Assembly: GCA_019115845.1 (NCBI GenBank)
Contig: DXCU01000091.1
Coordinates: 1 to 64,000, forward strand
DNA from: Candidatus Rubneribacter avistercoris
GTDB taxonomy: Bacteria > Actinomycetota > Coriobacteriia > Coriobacteriales > Eggerthellaceae
DNA: 64,000 nucleotides
Direction of reading: 5' to 3'
The notes under the pieces were generated by a model that worked only from the letters and a program-made list of their open reading frames with translations, made no database searches and was not told the DNA's origin. Positions within the stretch are counted from its first letter, which is position 1. Each line of letters opens with the position of its first letter. This document shows positions 58,233 through 64,000 of the stretch, in pieces. The position numbers and the translations under genes are program-made.

Positions 58233-60461
58233 GTGAGTTGTCTTTTGTCGAAAGTTGCGGAAACGAACGCTCCCGACCGGTTGGCGGCGACGCTCGCGCT
58301 CGACGAGCCGGTGGACCGGGTGCGCCTGGTGAGCCCGGCGCGCGCGAAGGCGCTCGCGGGGCTGGGCATCCGCACGGTGCGCGACTTGGTCACGCACTTC
58401 CCGCGGCGCTACGTGGACCTTTCGGCCAAGGAGACGGTGGCCTCGGCGAACATCGGGTCCTCCTGCACGGTGGAGGGCACGGTGCACGAGGTCAAGCTCA
58501 AGCGCCCCAAGCCGCGCCTGTCCCTTGTGGAGATAGCCCTTGTCGACGGCACGGGGGTGCTCATGGTGACGTGCTTTCGCCAACCGTGGCTGGCCGAGCA
58601 GCTGAAGGCGGGGGATCGGGTGGCGGTTGCGGGCAAGCTTGAGTTCAACTACGGGTTCAAGCGCATGACGAACCCCTATCTGGAAAAGCTTGGGGGCGAG
58701 GGGGCCGCAGGGGGCATGGTCATCCCCGTGCATCCTGCATGCGAGAAGGTGTCGGCAGCTTGGATGCGCCGGCTCGTGGGCAACGCGCTGACGGCGTGCG
58801 AGGGGCTCTACGATCCGCTCCCCCTTGAGCTTCGTGCGAAGTATCGCCTGATGAGCCGTGGGTCGGCGCTCTCGGCTATCCATTGCCCGGCGTCTATGGG
58901 CGAGGTTGCCGAGGCGCGGCGGCGGCTGGTGTACGAAGAGCTGCTCATGCTCGAGCTCATGCTCATGCTCGACGCCCGCGCGCGCAGCGACGGGCGCGAG
59001 CCGACGCGCCATGCGCTCGACGGTCCCCGCATGCGCGCGCTCGAGGCTGCCGTGCCCTTCGAGCTGACCGACGAGCAGAAGGCTGCCCGCGCCGAGATCC
59101 TCTCCGAGCTGGCGGCTCCCAAGGTGGCCAACCACATGCTTTTGGGAGACGTCGGCACCGGCAAGACGGCGGTGGCGGCTTTCGCTTTGGCGGCGGCGGC
59201 CGACACGGGGACCCAGGCGGTCCTCATGGCGCCCACCGAGGTTCTCGCCCGCCAGCACGCTGCGAGCCTCGGGCCCCTGCTCGACGCGGCGGGCATCTCC
59301 TGGAGGCTGCTCACAGGCTCGACGGGCGCGGAAGCGCGCGCCGAGGCGCTTGCCCTTGCGGCCGATGGATCGGTTGACGTGCTTGTGGGCACGCACGCCC
59401 TTTTGGAGGACGACGTGAGGTTCGCACGCCTCAGCCTGGCGGTTGTGGACGAGCAGCAGCGCTTCGGCGTGGAGCAGCGCGCCAAGCTGCTCTCCAAGGG
59501 CACGGCGCCCGACGCGCTCTTCCTGACGGCCACGCCCATTCCGCGCACGCTCGCGCTGGCCTTGTTCGGGGATCTGACGCTGTCCTACATCAAGCATCGT
59601 CCCCACAAAGGCGCCTGCCGCCAAACGCGCGTGCACCGCAAGGCCGACCGCGGGCGCGCCTACGACGCCGCGCGCGAGGCCCTCGCGCGCGGGGAGCAGG
59701 TCTACGTGGTGTGCCCCCTGATCGGCAAAAGCGGCGAGGAGCGCGATGCGAAAGGGGAGCGCGGAGGTGTTGGCGGGCGTCGGCGCGAGGCCGACGAGGA
59801 GGCTTACGAGTACGCCGCCGTCAGCATAGAGGGCGACGGCGATTTGTGCGACGACGACGTGGCGGCCGCCTCGAAGGAGGCGGCGTTTCTGCAGGAGAGC
59901 GTGTTCGCCGACTGGCGGGTGGAGCTTTTGCACGGGCGCCTGCCCGCCTCGGAGAAGCAGGAGGTCATGCGGCGCTTCAGCGAGGGGCTGACCCAGGTGC
60001 TTGTGGCCACCACGGTCATCGAAGTGGGCGTGGACGTGCCCAACGCCACGGTCATGATCGTGGAGGACGCCGACCGCTTCGGCCTCGCGCAGCTCCACCA
60101 GCTGCGCGGGCGCGTGGGGCGCGGCGAGAAGCCGTCCCAGGTGCACCTGGTGTCGGCGTCGAAATCGGACGCGGCGCTTTCCCGCCTTGCGGCCATGGAG
60201 CGCACCGACGATGGCTTCGAGCTGGCCAGCTACGACCTGTCGCTGCGCCGGGAGGGCGACATCCTGGGTAATCGCCAGCACGGCGCTTCGGGCCTGAAGC
60301 TGGTGAACGTGGTCCGCGACGGCAAGGTCATCGAGGCCGCCCACGCCGACGCCGCGGCCTTGCTCGCGGAGGATCCCGGGCTTTCGGACGCCGGGCATCG
60401 GGCGCTTGCCCGGGAGATGCGCCGCATGTTCGCGCAGGAGCGCGTGGGAGTGGGAGGATAG
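58233..60461 (+). CDS. recG: ATP-dependent DNA helicase RecG
   Basis: The 742-aa protein has an N-terminal wedge/OB domain (VRDLVTHFPRRYVDLS), Walker A GDVGTGKTAVAAFAL (about 304), the DEQQ box (VVDEQQRFGVEQR), and C-terminal RecG motifs (HGRLPASEKQEVMRRF, TTVIEVGVDVPNATVMIVEDADRFGLAQLHQLRGRVGRG). It remodels stalled forks. A charged acidic insert of about 60 residues (near 505-560) interrupts the second helicase domain. The start is GTG 58233 or TTG 58248; the Shine-Dalgarno is weak. Confidence 0.95.
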   Translation: MSCLLSKVAETNAPDRLAATLALDEPVDRVRLVSPARAKALAGLGIRTVRDLVTHFPRRYVDLSAKETVASANIGSSCTVEGTVHEVKLKRPKPRLSLVEIALVDGTGVLMVTCFRQPWLAEQLKAGDRVAVAGKLEFNYGFKRMTNPYLEKLGGEGAAGGMVIPVHPACEKVSAAWMRRLVGNALTACEGLYDPLPLELRAKYRLMSRGSALSAIHCPASMGEVAEARRRLVYEELLMLELMLMLDARARSDGREPTRHALDGPRMRALEAAVPFELTDEQKAARAEILSELAAPKVANHMLLGDVGTGKTAVAAFALAAAADTGTQAVLMAPTEVLARQHAASLGPLLDAAGISWRLLTGSTGAEARAEALALAADGSVDVLVGTHALLEDDVRFARLSLAVVDEQQRFGVEQRAKLLSKGTAPDALFLTATPIPRTLALALFGDLTLSYIKHRPHKGACRQTRVHRKADRGRAYDAAREALARGEQVYVVCPLIGKSGEERDAKGERGGVGGRRREADEEAYEYAAVSIEGDGDLCDDDVAAASKEAAFLQESVFADWRVELLHGRLPASEKQEVMRRFSEGLTQVLVATTVIEVGVDVPNATVMIVEDADRFGLAQLHQLRGRVGRGEKPSQVHLVSASKSDAALSRLAAMERTDDGFELASYDLSLRREGDILGNRQHGASGLKLVNVVRDGKVIEAAHADAAALLAEDPGLSDAGHRALAREMRRMFAQERVGVGG

Positions 60462-60463
60462 CC

Positions 60464-61054
60464 ATGAGGATCATCGCAGGCGAGTTCGGGGGGCGTCCGC
60501 TCAAGGCGCCGAAAGGCGACGGCACCCGCCCCACCGCAGACCGCGTGCGCGAGTCCATGATGAGCGCGGTGGCGAGCGCGCGCGGGGGGTTCGCGGACGC
60601 CGTCGTGCTCGACGCCTTCGCGGGGTCGGGGGCGCTGGGGCTGGAGGCGCTTTCGCGCGGGGCGTCCCGCGCGTGCTTCTTCGAGCGCGCGGGGCAGGCC
60701 GCCTCCGTGCTGGCGGCGAACGCCAAGGCGCTCGGCTTGGGCGCGGCGCGGGCCCGCATCTGCCGCGCAGACGTCCTCAAGTGCCCGCCCGCGCGCGTCC
60801 GCCCGCCCTTCGACTTGGTGTTTTTGGACCCTCCCTACGCCCTGCCCGCGCAAGAGGCCCTGGGTTTGGCGGCGCGGTTGCGCGCCGAAGGGTCCGTCTC
60901 CCCGGACGCGATCGTGGTCTACGAGCACGCCGCCTCCGCCAACGCGGAGGCCGACGAGGGGGCGAAGAGGCATGATTTGTCCCTTGCGCGGCGCAAGAAG
61001 TACGGGGATACTGTCGTGGACGTCCTGCAGTTCGCGGGGCGCGACGAGGGCTGA
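60464..61054 (+). CDS. rsmD: 16S rRNA (guanine(966)-N2)-methyltransferase
   Basis: The 196-aa protein has MRIIAGEFGGRPLKAP, TRPTADRVRESMMSA, the SAM motif VLDAFAGSGALGLEALSRGA and catalytic FDLVFLDPPY. It methylates G966 in 16S rRNA. The start codon comes 2 nt after the recG stop. coaD follows 26 nt later in the usual rsmD-coaD order. Confidence 0.94.
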   Translation: MRIIAGEFGGRPLKAPKGDGTRPTADRVRESMMSAVASARGGFADAVVLDAFAGSGALGLEALSRGASRACFFERAGQAASVLAANAKALGLGAARARICRADVLKCPPARVRPPFDLVFLDPPYALPAQEALGLAARLRAEGSVSPDAIVVYEHAASANAEADEGAKRHDLSLARRKKYGDTVVDVLQFAGRDEG

Positions 61055-61080
61055 CCAAGCGAAAGGAAGCGACACCTGCC

Positions 61081-61563
61081 ATGAAGCGAGCACTGACTCC
61101 CGGAACCTTCGACCCCATCACAAGCGGGCATTTGGACGTCATCACGAGGGCGGCCCAGATGGTGGATGAGGTGATAGTGGCGGTGGCCGCGTCGCCGAAG
61201 AAGCGCCCTTTGTTCGCCCTCGAGGAGCGCGCCCGCCTCGTGCGCGAGGCCACGGCGCATCTGCCCAACGTGCGGGTGGAGCCCTTCGACGATTTGCTCG
61301 TGGACTTCGCGGCGAAGATGGACGCCACGGTGATCATCAAGGGCCTGCGCGCCATCACCGACTTCGAGTACGAGTTCCAAATGACCGCCATCAACTACCA
61401 GTTGAACCAGGCGCTCGAGACGCTCTTCATCATGTCGCCGCCCCAGTACATGTACCTCTCGTCGTCCATCGTGCGCGAGCTGGCCAGCCTGGGCGGGGAC
61501 GTGTCCCAGTTCGTGCCCCCATGCGTGGCGCGCGCGCTCGCAGAGAGGTTCGCCACGGCGTAG
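61081..61563 (+). CDS. coaD: Phosphopantetheine adenylyltransferase
   Basis: The 160-aa protein has the nucleotidyltransferase motif ALTPGTFDPITSGHLDVI and the ISSTxVRE-like SSSIVRELASLGGDVSQFVP. It makes dephospho-CoA in CoA synthesis. Length and neighbourhood are standard. Confidence 0.96.
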   Translation: MKRALTPGTFDPITSGHLDVITRAAQMVDEVIVAVAASPKKRPLFALEERARLVREATAHLPNVRVEPFDDLLVDFAAKMDATVIIKGLRAITDFEYEFQMTAINYQLNQALETLFIMSPPQYMYLSSSIVRELASLGGDVSQFVPPCVARALAERFATA

Positions 61564-61620
61564 CGGAACGGTAACCTGCGCTCCGACCGGGCGAGATGTG
61601 CACGCTTTGTGCATTGGAGG

Positions 61621-61648
61621 TTGGTTTTTCCGCCATGCATGCTAGAAT
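61621..61648 (+). promoter_or_regulatory. Promoter candidate for the coiled-coil gene
   Basis: TTGGTT at 61621-61626, 16-nt spacer and TAGAAT at 61643-61648 within ATGCTAGAATAATG. The leader is about 70 nt. Confidence 0.5.
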
Positions 61649-61726
61649 AATGCGACGCATGCGCGCGGTGATACCCGAGCGCGCTCACGAACATGAAACG
61701 CAGCACGCCAGGGTGGAAGGACAATC

Positions 61727-62200
61727 ATGGACGAAACAGGAGTCTTGGGGCTGTTGGAAGAGCTCTCGATTCTGCTCGAGGACTCGAAGCCGGTGTTCGG
61801 CAAGAACAACATGCGCCAGGTCGACATCGCCGCGGCGTTCGAGATCATGGACGAGATCCGCGACACCTTCCCGAGCGAGTTCGCCCAGGCCCGTCAGATC
61901 GTCCGCGAGCGGCAAAGCCTGCTCGACGACGCGGAGGCCGAGGCCAACCGCATGATAGAGGACGCCCGCAGCCAGGCTATGACCATCGCCAGCGAGCAGG
62001 AGATCGTCCGCATCTCCCAGCAGCAGGCCGACCAGGTGCTCGCCGACGCCCGCGAGCTGGAGCGCCAGACCCGCGCCGGAGCCGAGGACTACGCCGACGA
62101 GGTGTTCGGCCACGTGGAGCAGAGCCTGGACACGCTGCTCGGCAACGTGCGGCGCTGCCGCGACCGCCTCAACGCCAACTCCCTGGCGGCAGGCCGTTGA
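61727..62200 (+). CDS. Coiled-coil protein, DivIVA / ATP-synthase-b-like
   Basis: The 157-aa soluble, highly charged protein is predicted to be almost entirely helical, with heptad-like stretches (RQSLLDDAEAEANRMIEDARSQAMTIAS...). It contains IVRERQSLLDDAEAEA and R..QQ.D..LADA, typical of DivIVA/AtpF-like coiled coils in Actinobacteria. Its function is unknown. It lies between coaD and the yceD-rpmF-plsX lipid/ribosome cluster and overlaps yceD by one base (TGATG). Confidence 0.75.
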   Translation: MDETGVLGLLEELSILLEDSKPVFGKNNMRQVDIAAAFEIMDEIRDTFPSEFAQARQIVRERQSLLDDAEAEANRMIEDARSQAMTIASEQEIVRISQQQADQVLADARELERQTRAGAEDYADEVFGHVEQSLDTLLGNVRRCRDRLNANSLAAGR

Positions 62201-62748
62201 TGGAGCCGGCCCGCATACTCGTGCCCCCCGAGCTCTTCGCCCCTGCGGAGAGCTCGCATTTCGAAGGCGAGCTTGATCTGGGCGTGCTGAAGGCGGGTCC
62301 GGATCTGTACGATTTCCCGTCGCCGCTTGCCTGGCAGGCCGACGTCACGAACACAGGCGGGGCGCTGCTGCTCACCGGCACGGTGGAGGGCGAGGCCAAG
62401 ACGGCCTGCGCCCGCTGCCTGGACGAGGCGTCCTTCCACGTGATCGGGGAGATGGAGGGGTACTTCCTTTTGGGCGAGGGGAAGGAGGCGCCCGAAGATC
62501 TGGACGACGACGAGTTCGAGGCGCTTCCCGCCGACGGGGCCATCGACGTGGAGCCGCTGGCCGCGGCGGCGCTTCTGTTGGAGCTTCCCCTGGTGCCTTT
62601 GTGCGCGGAGGACTGCAAGGGGCTGTGCCCTGCGTGCGGCGCGAACCTCAACGAGGGTTCCTGCGGCTGCGCGCCCGCTGCCGAGGACGACGATGCGGCG
62701 CGAAACCCGTTCTCGGTGCTCAAGGATTTCCCCTTCGAGGGGAAGTAG
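62200..62748 (+). CDS. YceD family protein (DUF177)
   Basis: The 182-aa protein has the family CxxC pair in TACARCLDEASFHV and a second cysteine cluster CAEDCKGLCPACGANLNEGSCGC near the C-terminus, giving a putative zinc site. YceD precedes rpmF in most bacteria and is associated with 23S rRNA or ribosome accumulation. That synteny is preserved here: yceD-rpmF-plsX. Confidence 0.9.
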   Translation: MEPARILVPPELFAPAESSHFEGELDLGVLKAGPDLYDFPSPLAWQADVTNTGGALLLTGTVEGEAKTACARCLDEASFHVIGEMEGYFLLGEGKEAPEDLDDDEFEALPADGAIDVEPLAAAALLLELPLVPLCAEDCKGLCPACGANLNEGSCGCAPAAEDDDAARNPFSVLKDFPFEGK

Positions 62749-62765
62749 GCCGGCTTCGGGCCGGC
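62749..62765 (+). terminator. Small hairpin after yceD
   Basis: GCCGGC-TTCGG-GCCGGC, followed by GGGGTTT. Short, and possibly an attenuator before rpmF. Confidence 0.4.
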
Positions 62766-62841
62766 GGGGTTTGCTCGGGAGCTTCTGCGCCGCATCCTGT
62801 GAAGCCTCCGTGGCAATGGCGAAAATGCGCTGAAAGCCCAC

Positions 62842-62870
62842 TTGCGAAGCCTGCAAACCTTTGATAGCAT
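62842..62870 (+). promoter_or_regulatory. rpmF promoter
   Basis: TTGCGA at 62842-62847, 17-nt spacer and TAGCAT at 62865-62870, 67 nt before the rpmF ATG. Confidence 0.6.
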
Positions 62871-62937
62871 TGTTCCTCGCGTGTTTACGAAGCGAAAGCG
62901 AGCATGTGCGCTCGGATGAAGCAAGGAGATAGAGACC

Positions 62938-63117
62938 ATGGCAGTACCCAAGCAACGCAAGGGCCGTTCGCGCGTCCATTCCCGTCGCAGCGCCAACGAC
63001 AAGATTTCGGCCCCCGCTCGGTCCGTGTGCCCGCAGTGCGGCGAGGTGAAGCTCCCGCATCGTGTGTGCCCGAACTGCGGCTTCTACAAGAACCGCGAGG
63101 TCATCGAGACGGATTAA
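62938..63117 (+). CDS. rpmF: 50S ribosomal protein L32
   Basis: The 59-aa protein MAVPKQRKGRSRVHSRRSAND...VCPQCGEVKLPHRVCPNCGFYKNRE is L32 with the zinc ribbon of two CxxC pairs. GCAAGGAGATAGAGACC precedes the ATG. It is too short for the supplied ORF track, where only shadows appear. It sits between yceD and plsX in the conserved order. Confidence 0.96.
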   Translation: MAVPKQRKGRSRVHSRRSANDKISAPARSVCPQCGEVKLPHRVCPNCGFYKNREVIETD

Positions 63118-63156
63118 CCGTTCGCTCGCATGCGGGCGCCTTCCTTGCGCCTTGAC

Positions 63157-63206
63157 GAGCCTCCCTGCCCATCGCGCCTTCGGCGCGAATCGCCGGGAGG
63201 CTTTCG
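63157..63206 (+). terminator. rpmF terminator
   Basis: GAGCCTCCC pairs with GGGAGGCT, enclosing an inner GCGCC-TTC-GGCGC hairpin, and TTTC follows. Confidence 0.65.
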
Positions 63207-63216
63207 CATATTCGAC

Positions 63217-63222
63217 TATACT
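63217..63222 (+). promoter_or_regulatory. -10 element of plsX
   Basis: GACTATACTACG, about 100 nt before the ATG. Confidence 0.45.
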
Positions 63223-63321
63223 ACGTAGGAACCGCATCGCGCGCTGCGCGCATGCCCTTGCCCGCCGAAGGACGGTCGGGAGCATGCGCCCACGCGAACC
63301 GAAGAGGAACGCGAGGATCTC

Positions 63322-64000
63322 ATGCCCGACAAAGTAACCATTTCGGTGGACGCCATGGGCGGCGACCGCGCCCCCGACGTCGTGCTCGATGGCGTGGCGG
63401 ACGCGCTTGCGGCCGATGCCGACCTGTCCGTCATCCTATGCGGCCCGGCGGACGTGGTCGAGCCGTTCGCGGCGCGGTACGAGCGGTGCACGGCCCATCC
63501 GGCCGCCGAGGTCATCGGCATGGCGGAGCATCCCGCCAACGCCGTGCGCAAGAAGAAGGACTCCTCCATCGTTGTCGGATGCCGCTTGGTGAGGGAGGGC
63601 GCCGCCCAGGGCTTTTTCTCGGCGGGTTCCACGGGAGCGTGCCTGGCGGCCGGGACGTTGGTCATGGGCCGCGTCAAAGGGGTGGCCCGCCCGGCGCTGG
63701 CCACCGTCATCCCCTCGCCGGTGCGCCCTGTGGTCATGAGCGACATCGGCGCGAACGCGGACTGCAAGCCGGAGTACCTGGTGCAGTTCGGCCAGATGGC
63801 GTCCATCTACGCCGAGAGGATCGTAGGCATCGACGCTCCGCGTGCGGCGCTGCTCAACATCGGCGAGGAGGACGAGAAAGGCTCGCAGTTCGCCCAGGAG
63901 GCCCATCGCCTGCTGCGCGAGGGGCTTCCCAACTTCGCGGGCAACGCCGAAGGCGGCGACGTCCTGGCGGCGACCTACGACGTGATCGTGACCGACGGCT
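63322..64000 (+). CDS. plsX: Phosphate acyltransferase PlsX (partial, runs off the window)
   Basis: 226 codons are present without a stop. The start MPDKVTISVDAMGGDRAPDVVLDG and GFFSAGSTGACLAAGTLVMGR, IPSPVRPVVMSDIGANADCKP are PlsX signatures. It converts acyl-ACP to acyl-phosphate for PlsY (at 45.7 kb). ATG 63322 follows GAAGAGGA about 10-15 nt upstream; typical PlsX is about 330 aa, so roughly a third is missing. It is absent from the ORF track because it lacks a stop. Confidence 0.95.
   Translation, partial: MPDKVTISVDAMGGDRAPDVVLDGVADALAADADLSVILCGPADVVEPFAARYERCTAHPAAEVIGMAEHPANAVRKKKDSSIVVGCRLVREGAAQGFFSAGSTGACLAAGTLVMGRVKGVARPALATVIPSPVRPVVMSDIGANADCKPEYLVQFGQMASIYAERIVGIDAPRAALLNIGEEDEKGSQFAQEAHRLLREGLPNFAGNAEGGDVLAATYDVIVTDG

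Overview
The window is about 64 kb of very high-GC bacterial chromosome, densely packed with genes on both strands. Gene content points to the Eggerthellaceae (Coriobacteriia, Actinomycetota): membrane-anchored LuxR-type regulators, a Tat-exported flavin oxidoreductase, a Tat-exported flavodoxin/ferredoxin lipoprotein, a ferredoxin-tailed aldo/keto reductase, and a mostly housekeeping complement. The family assignment is inference from gene repertoire; the genus cannot be settled by eye. I see no prophage, CRISPR array, insertion sequence or rRNA.

Layout. 0-8.7 kb: tail of an FAD oxidoreductase, a membrane LuxR regulator, a CPA2-type antiporter, a YbjQ-family protein, a patatin-like lipase, trxA-trxB, and an MFS transporter fused to CBS domains. 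9-16.5 kb: prfA-prmC-priA (translation termination and replication restart), an AEC permease and rpoD. 16.5-21.7 kb: an RlmKL-type rRNA methyltransferase, a small membrane protein, three tRNAs (Val-CAC, a CAT tRNA probably Ile2, Asn-GTT), a DUF6125-like protein and trpS. 21.8-30.1 kb: aldo/keto reductase with a MerR regulator, an ABC-F ATPase, trmL, serC, and an accessory island (SDR remnant, AraC regulator, Tat flavodoxin/ferredoxin lipoprotein). 30.2-40 kb: site-2 protease-scpA-scpB, a pseudouridine synthase, then an overlapping operon tyrA-aroA-cmk-plsC-ispH-luxR. 40.1-42.4 kb: a Tat-exported old-yellow-enzyme-type FMN/FAD protein with a C-terminal frameshift. 42.9-47.4 kb: DUF512 radical SAM protein-der-plsY-gpsA. 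47.8-54.7 kb: a lipoprotein, a VanZ-RDD-Nnr fusion with an alkyltransferase-like gene, rpe, a cysteine desulfurase, a PHP phosphatase and Nif3. 54.8-64 kb: a zinc-ribbon protein, rpmB, Asp23-FakA-recG-rsmD-coaD, a coiled-coil protein, YceD-rpmF-plsX (plsX runs off the end).

How the genes fit together. Most of the window is core information processing (release factor and its methylase, primosome, sigma factor, rRNA/tRNA modification, ribosomal proteins L28 and L32, chromosome condensation) and membrane lipid synthesis (plsC, plsX, plsY, gpsA, FakA, coaD, ispH). The accessory part is redox-centred and partly exported: two Tat-signal electron-transfer proteins, each near a dedicated regulator.

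The points most worth a second look are: an O6-alkylguanine transferase homologue whose catalytic PCHR is PDHR; a single ORF joining VanZ, RDD and NAD(P)HX epimerase; an RlmL half without its NPPY motif; a Tat lipoprotein carrying flavodoxin plus two [4Fe-4S] clusters; a frameshifted Tat flavoprotein; a 28-bp tandem repeat; a 100-nt inverted repeat; and a recurrent extended -10 element, TGCGCTA(G/T)A(A/C)TGG, at a large share of the promoters.
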